From Bettongia penicillata ogilbyi (taxonomy: Eukaryota > Chordata > Mammalia > Diprotodontia > Potoroidae): a stretch of DNA of 64,000 nt. Below, piece by piece: positions 1-11,730 of the stretch. Within the stretch, counting starts at the first letter, position 1. Each line of letters begins with the position of its first letter. The stretch is from contig JAJHZJ010000419.1 of assembly GCA_023548195.1 (NCBI GenBank), positions 921,773 to 985,772 on the forward strand, in the 5' to 3' direction. The notes under the pieces are model-generated. The model was given only the letters and a program-made list of their open reading frames with translations, ran no database searches and was not told the origin of the DNA. The position numbers and the translations under genes were made by a program.

Positions 1-510
1 TATCCATTGTTCTCATTACATTATCAGCTCACTTCCTTTCCCAGTCATATAACTTTCATTACAGATTACACAGCATTTCTTTTTGTTCCCTGGCTGTAGT
101 TTATTTAAAGTGAATATATTGAATTTAGATAACATATCTTCAGAAAATGATTTGGTATACATTGGAGTTCCAGTAATATAGATCACAATAGCTTCATGCC
201 TGCCTATCCTATGATTTTTGCCCAGGTCAAATTTTTCCCAGGTCTTCCTATCAGTTCACAATAAGGTATTGACCTAATGTGTTAGAGACCTTCTTTGCTT
301 TTTCCTGATATTCAAGGATACCAGTGCAGTACCTAAGCTATCACCTTGTTATCACTCACTCTCAGTATGTGACCAGCCCACCTTCTCTTCCTGTCTTTCC
401 ATTCCCTGAGAACATCTTTTAGCTTCTTTGGATCTCCTCATGGGTTATCTGTTGAAACTAACTTGATTCAACCATGACATTCTTATTTCCAACTCTGATA
501 CTCATTTTTA
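1..510. other. No feature recognised
   Basis: AT-rich DNA with no convincing reading frame and no repeat family I can name. It ends where the A-rich tail of the minus-strand L1 fragment begins. Confidence 0.4.
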
Positions 511-735
511 AATTTCTTTTTTATTATTAATTTATTTGTTTTCTGTTTTCTACAATCACTTCTATAAGTCTTGGATTTTCTCACCTCCCTCCCCAAGAGG
601 GAGTTTGATCTTATATGGGTTCTACACATACATTCCTATTAAACACATTTTCACATTGGTCATGTTATATAGAAGAATTAAAATGAATGGGAGAAACTAT
701 GAGAAAAATTCATTTTTAATTTCTCCAAGATGGTC
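511..735 (-). mobile_element. L1 3'-UTR fragment, 5'-truncated
   Basis: Read on the minus strand, this matches the L1 3' end seen at 58570-58790. Both carry the same order of blocks: the block around ctcatggtttctcccattca, the short run before the purine-rich GGAGG tract, and an A-rich end. The tail lies at the left edge, as expected for a minus-strand insertion. No coding part is present. The short plus-strand reading frame here is only the reverse side of this UTR. Confidence 0.8.
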
Positions 736-1021
736 ATGTTCTATGTCTTGCTGATATATAAGACTAGTAGAATATTAGCATTTTAAAATGGAACACATTC
801 ATTAGGAAGCTTGATCTAAGTAAAGGATTTATAACTTCCCAAAGACACTTAACTATTCTATCCTCCCTAGCTTAAACCCTAAAATTCACTAGTTTTCTAT
901 CTACACTATTTACTCCATAAATAAATGCACATCCATAAATCCAAATTTGTACTGAATTTTGTGTGGTAGGTATCCTTTATCCACTTGGTCTTTTCTGATA
1001 GGTAGTTAGGTCACATTTCTT
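736..1021. other. No feature recognised
   Basis: Short AT-rich interval between the L1 3' end and the terminus of the hAT relic. Nothing identifiable was seen. Confidence 0.35.
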
Positions 1022-2376
1022 AAAGTTGAAGCATCTTAAACTTTCACCACTCGTGGCCCCTTTCCACATGAGAAATTTTTATGCAACCCTAAGCATATAG
1101 TAATATAAAATAGGTAGACAGATCAAACATTTATTGATAAAATCATAAAGAAATTTATTTTAAAACAATTCTTTGATACACATGTAATTTTTCCATTTAT
1201 TAAAGAAAAAGGCAAATTTACATACTAATGAAAGGGATATGCTTGTTTATTTTTATATAAAGAGTTAAATCTTGGTGGAATATTTGATATTGTAGGACAC
1301 AAAGCATCTTCAGTGTTTTTCAGAGTTGATCAATATTTTGATTTTATAATCATCAGTGCTGAGAATGCCACTTCACATAAATATATAGTACAAAATGGCA
1401 GAAATATTCTTAGGACCATTTCAGAAAATGTTAGAAATTGTGTCCTAATCTCTACCATCTAATAATTTTTTTAGTAAACTCAGGTTTTAAACTTGGTTGC
1501 TTCATAACTTAGCAAATTCTTCTTGAACTTTTAATGGCAGATGACTGATCTTTTTTTTTTTTAAATTTCAGTTGAGCATAGTTTATGAATCAAATTTAGT
1601 TTTTCAGAATCAAAATTTTAAGGGAAGCATTTTTGAAATTATCTCCAGGCATTTCAGATGATCAGTTATAACTCTTAAAATTAAATCTTAAGGGATGGCA
1701 GAGTCAAGATGGCAGAGTAAAAAGACATACATACATTAGCTCTTCTCCCACAGCCCATAAAATACCTGTAAAGAAGGACTCTCAACAAATTCTAGAGCAG
1801 CAGAAGCCACAGAACAACAGAGTGGAGGAGATTTCTAGCCCAGAGTGACCTGAAAGACTGATTGGAAAGGTCTGTTGCACCTGGATGAGGAGTACAGTCC
1901 AGCTCAGCCTTGGTCACGCAGAACCAGGAGGAGCAAAATCGAGCAGGCTTCAGGGGCAGAATCTCCAGGCAGAGCAGATCCTTCAACCCACAGGCACTAA
2001 AGGTCAGTGAGAGGGATTTGTGGTTGGCCAAGAAGGGAGTAGTGTGTCCCTATAACTCAGGCCTCCTCAGGTGGCAGCAGTGGAGGCAGCAGCAGAAGGG
2101 GGTTCCCAAGGCAGGCAGCAGCCCGCATCCATTATTAAAGGCCTCATCATAAACCCCCTGACAGAACTGAGTCCTGTGTGTGGGTCCTGCCCTTACCTGA
2201 GCACCTGATCTTAGTCTCACACTGAATAGTGGCCCTGCCCCTGCCTAAAGCCCCTGCGGCATTGGCACAGTTCATCTGAATTTCAGCACCCAGTGCTGGC
2301 TTGGTGGAACTGCAGGTGAGGAGGTTGTGGAGGGGAAACTCAGAAGCCAAGTAACTGGCTGGGAAAACATCCAAAA

Positions 2377-3415
2377 ATGCTAGGAAAAAATAAGATCATA
2401 GAAGGTTACTTTCTTGGGGAACAGGCATCTCCTCTAATCCTTTCAGATGAGGAAGAACAAGGCGTACTGTCAGAGGAAGTCAAGGAACCTGTCTTCAGGG
2501 CCTCCAAAGGGAACTTAAATGGGACCCAGGCAACACAAGAGCTGAAAAGCAAATTAGCAGCTTAGTAAAGGAGAACCAAAAAAAATTCTGAGGAAAATTT
2601 CTGAGGAAAAAAAGAGGCTAACTCAACTGGAAAAAGAGGGGTCCAAAAAGCCAACAAGGAGAAGGAGGCTTTAAAAGGCAGGATTAGACAAATGGAGGAG
2701 AAGGTTCAAAAGCTCACTGAATAAAAGAGTTCATTGAAAGAGAGAATTGAGTTCAGAGAAATGAATTACTATGAGATAAACCAAGCAGTTAAAAAACAAA
2801 ACCAAAAGTTTGAAAAAATAGAAGAAAATGTGAAATATCTCATTGGAAAAACAACTGACCTGGAAAATATTCAGGAGAAAGAATCTAAAAATTATGGGAC
2901 TACCTGAAAGCCATGATCAAAAACAGAGCCTAGACATTATCTTCCATGAAATTATCAAGGAAAACTGTCCTGATATTCTAGAACCAGTGGGAAAAAATAA
3001 AGATTGAAAGAATCCACAGATCACCTACTGAAAGAGACCTGGAAAAACTCCTAGAAATAGTGTGGCCAAATTTCAGAGTTCCTAGATCAAGCAGAAAATA
3101 CTGCAAGCAGCTAGAAAGAAACAGTTCAAGTATTTGTGGAAATACAATCAGGATAACACAGGATCTGACAGTTTCAACATTAAGGGATTGAAGGGCTTGG
3201 AATAGGATATTCCAGAAGTCAAAGGAACTGGGATTAATACCAAGAATCACCTACCCAGCAAAACTGAGTATAACACAAGTCAAGGGAATAAATGGTCTTT
3301 CAATGATATAGAGGACTTGAAGCATTCATATTGATGAAAAGACCAGAACTGTATAGAAAATTTGGCTTTGACAAGAATCAAGAGAAGCATGAAATTGTAA
3401 ACAGGAAAGAGAAAT
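2377..3415 (+). pseudogene. HAL1 ORF1 (L1 ORF1p-like) remnant
   Basis: The product would be an L1 ORF1p-like RNA-binding protein of the retrotransposition particle. The frame begins MLGKNKIIEGYF, equivalent to MPRKGKKNKTIESFF in the younger copy at 46360. It stays open for 62 codons and is then broken by stops and frameshifts. The lysine- and glutamate-rich coiled-coil region (about 2560-2860), the RRM-like block (a GTT-gap version of ENCPDILEP at about 2940-3000) and the C-terminal domain (about 3080-3360) can all be followed in shifting frames. Non-functional. Confidence 0.75.
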
Positions 3416-3520
3416 CATAAAAGACTTTCTAAAGCTGAACTGTTTACATTCCTACCTGGAAAGAAAATATTTATAACTCTTGAATCTCTTCTCAGCATTT
3501 ATGCTGGTGGAGGGATTATG

Positions 3521-3559
<39 letters not shown>

Positions 3560-3603
3560 ATAGACAGAGAGTACAGGTTGAGTTGAATCAGAAGAGATGA
3601 TAT

Positions 3604-3634
<31 letters not shown>
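3521..3634. repeat. (CATA)n/(CA)n tracts in HAL1 3' UTR
   Basis: A catacatacata run passes into CA repeats at 3521-3560, and a second CA tract lies at 3605-3634. They are just downstream of the ORF1 remnant, where the other two HAL1 copies in the window also carry CA-rich tracts. Confidence 0.9.
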
Positions 3635-3636
<2 letters not shown>

Positions 3637-4389
3637 TAAAAATTAAGAGGTGAGGGAGGAAAATACTGGGAGGAGAAAGGGAGAAATGGAATGGGGCAGG
3701 TTATAACTCATAAAAGACATAAGAAAAATTTTATTCAATAAAGGAGAAAAGGGACAAGGGGAGAGGGGAAAAGTTAAGCTACTCCCTTCACATAAGCTAA
3801 AGGAGGGAATAACATGCTCACTAAATTTGGTATGAAACTATCTTACACTACAGGAAAGTAGGGGAGGAGGTGACAAGTGGGATGAAGGGAATGATAGAAG
3901 GAAATAGGAGAAGGAAGTAACTAGTAATAAACATTTTGGGAATGGAGAAAATCAAATGAGGGAATAAAAAATTAAAAAATAAGGGGAGATAGAGTAGATT
4001 AGAGGGAAATATAGTTATTATTATACAATATGATTATTATGGAAGTTTTTGCAAAAAGACACATCTTTAGTCTGTATTGAATTGTTTGCCTTCTCAGTGG
4101 GGATGGTGAGCGAGGAAGAGAGGGAGGGAGAGAAGTTGGAATTCAAAGTATTAGAAAGGAATGTTGAGAATTTTTATTGCATATAATCAGGGAATAAGAA
4201 ACACAGGGAATGGGGTATAGAAATTTATCTTGCCCTACAAGAAAAGAGAGAGATGGGGATAAGGGAAGGGTGGAGTGTGATAGAAGGAAGGGTACATTGA
4301 GGAAAGGAGTAATCAGAATGCAAGGTATTAGGAAGTAGGGGGAAGGGATGATGGGGAGAAAATTTGAAGGTTACAAAGTGATGTAAAAG

Positions 4390-5310
4390 CAGTTAGTATT
4401 GAAACAATTGACTGAATTAATTACTGAGAATAAATCAAAGACATCTTTAGTATGGGGAAAAGAATTTTAGTCTAAATTTCCTAGAGTCAGATAACCTTGG
4501 GTAAAATTTGGCATTGATGGAAAAGTTAAGTTATTTATGGCAAACTTGATTTTATGATTGTGATTTAATCAGGAACTAGAACACGTATAGAAAGCACGTA
4601 AGCCACTTAAGACTTGTCTCAAAATATGTTCCTTAGCCAAAGTGAAATTATAATCATATTTGAAACCTGGTTATTGGAAGTTGCTATTTTAAGATGCTAT
4701 GGGACTATTAAATTGTTTTTAGCAAGAATCTGGGCCTCCAATCTGGGCCTCCAATCTATGATGCCAGTAAGCCTTCAAGATGCTGGTATGACCTGCAAAA
4801 GGTGATCTCATGGGAAGGATGGGATAGCAGGTATTCAAGCCTGGGCTGAGGTAAGATTCTCTTGACTCAATATCCCCACTGACACCTGGCAGACTTTAAA
4901 CCTGACTGAATGCAAGTTGACAATCTACTCTTACCTGGAATTGACATGAAGTTGGGGAGATATTGGTTCCCTTCAATGTCCCTACTCTTAGTGGAAATTT
5001 CCTATAGGCAAAAGGTTTGTAAGCTTAATACCATATCTATTAAATCATAGATTGTTGGTAGGGGAACATCCCAGATGAAGTATAAAATTAAGCTATTAAA
5101 CTTAGGACTTTAGGCCAACAACAATAAGTTAGAGTCCTTTAATTCTTAGTAATACTTTGGAGACAGGTCAAGAGCTTGTGAAGTTAGCATGCACAAATAT
5201 TATTTGTGTCTCAGTTGGTTAATGTTTAAAAAAATTCTTTTGTGGTCTTTATTGTAAATGTTTTAAAAAGAATATCACCTGACCAAAAGTTGGAATTGCT
5301 TTAAGTGAAA
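4390..5310 (+). other. Unexplained segment inside the HAL1 tail
   Basis: HAL1 homology fades near 4380-4430, and the final A-rich tail with the duplicated target site is only reached at 5320-5379. The roughly 0.9 kb between has no recognised coding motif and no clear internal poly-A on its left side. It could be a 3' transduction carried by HAL1, a nested solo LTR, or a longer subfamily 3' end. A small direct repeat (ctgggcctccaat, twice, at 4731-4757) is inside it. Confidence 0.4.
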
Positions 5311-6762
5311 TGAACTGTGTTAAAAATGAAAAATAAAATAAAATATAAAAGTTTAAAAAAAACAGTTAAATCTTAGGGAAGGTTGTTTTCAATTATAAAA
5401 TCACATGTAGCTGTAAATATTTCTTAAAAATAAAACAATTCCACTCTATTCTTCCATATAACATTTTTTAGTAAAATTTTCCATCTTATCTCTTAACAAA
5501 AATGTTACAATTTTCTCCTTGAAGCAATATGTTTAAAACATTGTTTTTGAAAATATCTGACAAATAACAGTTTTGAAAGCCATAATTCATTATGAAAAAA
5601 TAATGAAATTGGATTTCTGCTAGTCAAAAATATAACAACTTCATCTTTCAATTTCAGTAATCCAATAATCTATTCAAATTTCACCCTCTTGAGATACATC
5701 TTACCTTTGCATTTTGTAATAAGTTTATGTAATTGGAGTCCAAATTTTTCCAAAGGTTTGAAAACAAACAACCTTAAAGGGCATAACTTTTAATGAGGTT
5801 AATGATTTTGATAGTATAGGGGAGCACAGCACTAGCTGGTCATATTTTTTTGGCTATCAGTGCCTCCTGATGGATCATGCAGTGAGTAAAAGTGATATGT
5901 TCATTGCCATCAGCTTTAACTTTTGCTTCAAATCCAACATTCTTGCCCATTATTGCTCCAATACCATCTGTACAGACTCAAATGCAGTTTTTCCACTATA
6001 AACCTTCATTTGTGAAAAATTCATCAACTTTAAGATATATACATTTGTGCCCTTCTAAGGGCAACAAAACAGTAATTCATCTCATGTATACTTCCTTCAC
6101 AGACACATCTTACATAATGTAACAAGTGTGCCATGTTAGAAATATAATTTTGTTCATCTAACTGAATTATAAACTTTGGACTGTTCTTAAACCTGCTAAT
6201 AAGCTGCTGAAATTGGTCATTACTAATTTCAGAAATTCTTTTGGGAGCAGTATTATTCAGTAAAGGAATTTTATGAATTTCATCTCCATATTTTTTCCCA
6301 TGAACTATTTCTGACGTTTTAATAGCAGCAAGTAACATGAGATCTCCTATCACATAGGGCTTTATAGTTTTTTACAATTAAATAAGAAGTTTCATCAGAT
6401 GCAAATAAATACTTTTCCTTGAAATTAACAATGTCTCAAAACATTGTTTTTCTTTATTTGAAGATTTTAAAAGTCATTCAAAATATTTCTTTGACTTATC
6501 ACAGCACACTGGTATTAAGGACACTAAGTATTAGGGGCTGTTTTAGTTTTACTGGTTTCATGCATTCTGAAGGCACAACTCCATTACCAATTAATCAAAG
6601 AGGTTTTTCCACACCATCATCACTGCTAGAAGTAAAGCCATATTACAAAAATGATTTGACATATTTTCTTTCTCTTCTCAAATTAGTTATACTGCAACCT
6701 GGTAGCGAGAACTCTGCCTCATTTTTTTACCTCTTCTGTCTAAACTTAACCACTTATCCATA

Positions 6763-9070
6763 ACTGAAAAATATGTTTGTCCTAAAATATACATAAGGAT
6801 TACTGATAATTTCTCAAATAAATACTTGCTTTAGTTCATGAAACTACATTTCTTTGTGTTTAATTTAAAAAGTTGATGTTCACACACACATATAACAGTG
6901 ATGGTGGAGAAATGTTATTAAAAGGCTTTTGCTTTATTTGCTTCAATTAAACACAATGCTTTTGTAGAAGAAGGAGATTATAGCAATTTTTAAAATCAAA
7001 CATTCTAACAGAATCCAAAGATATACTAACTAGATATTTACATGCTGAGGAATAACAGTGGGAAAATATTAAAAGTCTTTATTTTCTGTAATTAAACTAT
7101 TATGTTTCTGTAAGAGCAGAAAACTTGATGTGTACAGTAAAAACAATGCAATGCAAAACATACAATAGCCTTGAATCTGAGCCAAGGTGTTTCTGGCAAT
7201 GATTGCTGGCATTGCATGATGTGATGGTATGCACAGTGCAAAGTGCATGTGTTGCGTGTTCAGAACCAAGGCTGCAGTGAAGTCAGATGATGGAACATGG
7301 GCAAGGGCTGCCAGAAACACCTTGGATTCATTACACATTTAATTTTGAATTAATTTTCAGTCATTGCATGTTCAGAAACTTTTACTATTGCCAAATTTTT
7401 GGTAATCACCACATTCAGTTCCCCAAACCCATATGGGACTTTGATTTGAGTGTAAGAAGCACTGCTTTAAATGATGATGGGTTTCTTATAGGAAACTCAG
7501 CAATATCATGGAGGTAGACACAATTAGGAGAGTCATCTGCAAATAACTGGACGTCCCTGTTATTGTCCTTCTGGGTGTTGTTGACTTTACTTTGGATCTT
7601 CTTTATCACAGTAACAACATGATTGGTGAGCATACATCTATCGGTTTTATGCATTGCCAGATCCTTATTGCTAGAAGGATAGTGTTTAAAAAATAGACTG
7701 GATTTTCTCAATGGAAAAGGGTCATTAAAAATAATTAAATGTTTTTCAGGAGACAACCCAACATTCTCCCTTCCTTCTATTCAATACTGGGTCCATATCA
7801 CTGTTTATCTACCCTATGTGTCCAAAGCACACATACCTATGAACAAACTTTAGGTTATGTTTCCTACTGCATATTGTAATCTGTAAATTGAACATTTTTC
7901 ATCCCTTCATTTTTTTCAGTATGTGAAGTTGACTTCTTTTGACTAAATAGGTTTCATATTTAAGGTTATCTATGGTCTTCTAGAGTTTGATGCAATCAGA
8001 ACAATGCATTCTTCAAATAGGAACATCTGGAGCATGATAAGACTACGGAAGAAATCTCTCTTCCACTACAGTTCTACTGGGCACTGTCCATGATTGTGGT
8101 AATTATATATTCCTGTTTGGGTCTTCATTTGATTGAAATAATAAATACCATCAATATTTACTATATCTATCAGAGATACTTCATCAAAGAAAAGACTTTA
8201 AGTTGGTGTTTTTGTTTTACTTGGGACATTTTTTATAGACAATAAGCAATAAACATAGTAGAACCTTATGTTCTTTATGTCTTCCACTCAATTATGTGAT
8301 TGTAAAAATTGCAGTCTGCTATAAAATGTTGTTCACAGAAACAATATTTTGTTTTCTTCTTAAACCATTTAAGGATACCCTTGATGCATGTACATTATTC
8401 TCATAAAGATTTTGTAGAGAAGGGAAAGTTGACATTTGGGATAGTAATTATTGGTATTTTCCTGATTGGCTACTTGAGAAAAATAATAAAAAGGAGTGTT
8501 AATTTTTCAAGTATTTGGAATCCTCCCCTCTTTCAGAAATCTTCAGAATTTGACTTTTTCACATCTTCAAAATTATGGTGCCTCTAAACTTTAGATAACT
8601 TTTGTGGCATGCTTTATCTAAAAGTCTTGCTCTTTTTTTTACTTTCAAAATGTGCAGTATGAAATGTTTTGAAATCAGTCTTATAAAATGCAAAGAAATT
8701 AAAAACACTATCTTGAACCAATAAATATATCTAAATTGTATATACATATAATATCAAATTTAGATATTTAAACATACAATATAACTATAGAGTAAAGTAA
8801 TATACGGAGAATAGTACATGGAAATCATGGCAACCTCAATATTGCTAGAATTTTCCCTATAGAAATATCCCCTATTGAAAATATTCAGTCCCTAAAGTAT
8901 ATAGAATACCTACTAATTGTAAGGCATGGGGAAATAAACATCTTTCTTAAGCTTTTTAATGAAAGGAAATTTCCTTTTTCTGGCCAAAAAAAAATTCTTT
9001 CCTCCATCCAGTGGAAGTTAAAATCATAAAGAATTGCCTGATAGAGTGCTATTTGACTTGCTTGAAGTGA
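6763..9070. other. Mostly unannotated DNA
   Basis: No gene was recognised. A short CACACA run is at about 6882. Short open frames on both strands around 7069-7756 and 8309-8747 share no motif with anything I know. A long-loop inverted repeat at 7172-7330 is listed separately. Confidence 0.4.
7172..7330. repeat. Inverted repeat with long loop
   Basis: ccaaggtgtttctggca at 7182-7198 is the exact reverse complement of tgccagaaacaccttgg at 7309-7325. Outer bases tgaatc and gattca pair as well after a 4-nt bulge. The loop is about 110 nt. No flanking duplication was seen, so a MITE origin is possible but unproven. Confidence 0.75.
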
Positions 9071-9074
9071 AATG

Positions 9075-9205
9075 AGACGATATAGTTTAATGGCAAGAAA
9101 TCAAAGAATTTGTATTCTACCTCTACCACTTACTACCTTTCTGACCTTGGGCAATTTTGAGGATGTACATGAGTAGTAGATACAGATGATCTAAATAATA
9201 TAATG
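9075..9205 (+). mobile_element. MIR SINE fragment
   Basis: Shows the MIR pattern on the plus strand: atagtttaatggcaag, a B-box-like region, then ccacttactacctttctgaccttgggcaa. Old and degraded. Confidence 0.55.
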
Positions 9206-9722
9206 GTGATATATTTCACAATTTTCAAAAATGGAGTACTCTTGTACCACAAGAAATGAAAAGAAAGTTTCAGAGAGACCTTGAAAAGCATGTATGAATA
9301 GACCACCACCAAAAGAGCAATTTATACTATAACATCAATATCATAGAAAAACACTTTTGAATGTCTTAAGAACTCTCATAAATACAATGATTATCCATGA
9401 TTTCAAAGGATTAATGAAGATTAATATAACTGTTTATGGCAGAGAGATAATATACAGATATGCAGAATAAGAAATTTTTTCTACATGACTATTCTTATAG
9501 AATATTAGGGTTCCATGTTTCTTTTCAGTAGGGAGAGGTAAGAGAGAGAATTGGAGGAAAAATTTAAAAAAAAAAACTAAATAGAATACCCCTTCAACTC
9601 TTAACAAAAAATGTGTTGGAAGTCACACTTTTCTTGTATTGAGACTCTGAGTTCATTGCTTTGAAACCTTATCTAATTTTATGTGTGGCAATGGTTGAGT
9701 GGGAAGAAAAAAACTTTAAATA

Positions 9723-9928
9723 GGGCAGCTTGGTGACACAGTAGATAGTGTGCTGGACCTCCAGTCTGGAAGACCTGGGTTCAAATCTGGCCTAAGACAC
9801 TTACTAGCTGGGTGACTCTGGGCATTTTGTCCTTTAACCCTATCTGCCAAATGAACTTGGAGAAGGAAATTTTTGCAAAAAAACCTCAAATGGGGTCACA
9901 AAGACTTGAATAGGACTGAACAATGAAA
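9723..9928 (+). mobile_element. Marsupial tRNA-derived SINE with BovB-like tail
   Basis: The head gggcagcttggtgacacag is followed by a B-box-like gttcaaatctgg, the core ctagctgggtgactctgggc and the tail ggagaaggaaatttttgc ... gggtcacaaagac. This is the most repeated SINE of the window (other copies at 14036, 19491, 32203, 33577 and 36431). Confidence 0.85.
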
Positions 9929-9929
9929 G

Positions 9930-10152
9930 GGGGTATAGTGAATAGAGTGCTGTACATGGAGGTGAGAAAGGATGAGTTCAAATTTAACCTCATGTATTTA
10001 CTAGTCTTGGGAAAGTCACTTAATTACCGAGCGTTTCAATTTTCTCATCCATAGAATGGGGATAAGGGCACCGAGTGAACAAGGTTTTTTGTAAGATTAA
10101 AATGACATCAAATTTGTAAAACATTTTGCAAACATTAAAGTACTACATAAAT
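9930..10152 (+). mobile_element. CORE-SINE (MAR1/MIR-like)
   Basis: A tRNA-like head with a gttcaaattt B box is followed by a tagtcttgggaaagtcactt core. The 3' part, aaacattttgcaaac ... tactacataaatat, is typical of the marsupial CORE-SINE end. It lies directly behind the preceding SINE. Confidence 0.65.
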
Positions 10153-11660
10153 ATACTTCATCATTTGGTTTTATGCCTCAACACATCAACTATATATTTT
10201 TAAACTGTGTATCCTTCCAAGAACTTTTGTGTTTTATTTTTAAAAGCATAAAGGTGGTTTTCTAAACCAGAAATTACTAACAGGCCTGTAGGAGGGATCT
10301 GTTTTTCAGATTAGTTTCATTTTAATTTTAAAAAAAGAGGGAAAGAGTTTTCTATTTGCAACAAACATATCTCCGGTAACACACCATTACTCCCAACATA
10401 TTTCAGATATCTTTATAAAGTAGAATAGTTCTGATGACAAGGATAGTCAGGTACATTGTTTGAAATTATGACCCAGCAGAGTCACATTGAAGAAAGGTCT
10501 CTCAATTATTCAAAACTATTATTTCAGCTTGTCACATACATCCTAAACTGTCAAGTCTGATATATGAGCAGATCCAATGGGTAGACACTGTTCTTCACAT
10601 CATCATTATATTCAGGTTAAGATTTTCAATGAAAATGATACAATCTATAATATATTTCAGTGTATCACGATCTTTATTTTCAGCTTTCTTCCTATTCCAT
10701 ATTTTAGTTAACCTTACAGATGTAAATGTCAGTTTTCTGGGAGGGAGCTTGTGGCAAGGTCATTAGCTCATTAGACTGTTGCAAGGCACTAATGCGAACC
10801 TCTAGGAAATATGCAAACCTCATATGTATCTAAGCAAGAAAACTTCACCTTGAACAAATTGCTTGCTACATGTAGATCACTCTAAGCCAAGTCTCAGGTT
10901 GCTGAAGTGTGTATTAACCCATCAGACCGCCTCATGTGTTATAATTCTCCAAGCTTAATTTTCAGACATTCATTTAAAGTCATTTCCAACTCTGTTATTT
11001 AAATGAGTTTCTTCTAATATGACCTTTGATAAGATATTTGAGTAATTTTTGCAGAATAGAAAAATTGACGAATTTCGATGGCAAGATTCAAAAGTAAACT
11101 TAATTGCCTTAAAAGAAACCATTGGTATTTGACTTTATTGACTGAGTTCATATAGTAGTGATATGCAAACAGAAATTTGATTATTTCATTTTTTTAACCG
11201 GAGCATAACTGGGTTTAGGATAGCTGGATGATGGATTTGTGGGTGTATGTGTATTTCTTTAACAGTGTTCTAAATTAAGATTCATTCCCAAAATATATAT
11301 GCAAATGCTTGGCCCTGAAATAATATGTACCCTTTACTACATTAAATGTACCACACTTATATTTGAAAAGCAAGGGGGGAGGGGGCGGGGAAGAAATCTA
11401 AAGGTATTTTTATGATGCATATATCTGGTCAAATTCTCCAAAACATCCTCTGAATCTCTCCCCATGATATGCTGTGGGCATACAATTTTCTGAATGAAAG
11501 TTTTTAAGTATCTTAAAAACTTGTATATAAAGAACTTAACATTGAAGATGCACCTGCATAATCACAGGTGCAAAGTTAGGGGCCGGTTAAGGCTATTTTG
11601 AAAATGTCACCATCCATTGTAACTGATGAATCATGTTCATAGTTGAAGAGCCCCACCCTG
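10153..11660. other. Unannotated, possibly single-copy DNA
   Basis: No gene or repeat was recognised. A stretch at about 10740-10960 has unusually mixed composition for this AT-rich window and includes octamer-like atgcaaac. It is a candidate conserved non-coding element, by appearance only. A G-run (about 11376-11391) is also present. Confidence 0.3.

Positions 11661-11727
<67 letters not shown>
11661..11727. repeat. (CT)n microsatellite, 67 bp
   Basis: Uninterrupted CT dinucleotides, about 33 units. Confidence 0.97.

Positions 11728-11730
<3 letters not shown>

Larger units (their letters stand above)
1692..5365 (+). mobile_element. HAL1 (half-L1) element, old copy, with extra 3' segment
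   Basis: The 5' end resembles the HAL1 at 41234, with a gtcaagatggcagagta block. The order is 5' UTR, an ORF1 remnant (2377 to about 3415), CA-repeat tracts, purine-rich 3' UTR and a tail. There is no ORF2. A near-perfect target-site duplication (ttaaatcttaaggga at 1681-1695, ttaaatcttaggga at 5366-5379) shows that everything between arrived as one unit or was added inside it later. It sits inside the minus-strand hAT relic, so it is younger than that relic. It is more diverged than the two HAL1 copies in the 40-61 kb stack. Confidence 0.8.
1022..6762 (-). pseudogene. Decayed hAT transposase, ZBED5/Buster-like, split by a HAL1
   Basis: Read on the minus strand, the relic starts near 6762 with an ATG followed by MDKWLSLDRR. 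A BED-finger region follows near 6640, where YGFTSSSDDG is readable but the zinc ligands are lost. Next come a conserved block (KTSEIVHGKKYGDEI, then SPKFIIQLDE, at about 6330-6140) and then VDEFFTNEG, VCTDGIGAIMGKNVGF and HCMIHQEAL (about 6030-5870). After the HAL1 insertion (about 1696-5365) the C-terminal hATC dimerisation region appears at 1420-1225, with IYLCEVAFSALMIIK and a terminal AYPFH before the stop at 1225. The order of motifs matches hAT transposases and the domesticated ZBED5, FAM200 and SCAND3 proteins. Many stops and frameshifts show it is dead. The sequence at about 1024-1060 resembles a hAT terminal inverted repeat, which favours a DNA transposon over a processed copy of a host gene. 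I could not locate the other terminus. Confidence 0.8.

Noticed and set aside
6030..6353. 107-codon minus-strand frame that might be a small host gene
   Set aside because: It is an internal piece of the hAT transposase relic. Motifs continue in other frames on both sides, with stops between.
6419..6763. 114-codon plus-strand frame
   Set aside because: It is the opposite strand of the N-terminal region of the same hAT relic and shows no motif of its own.
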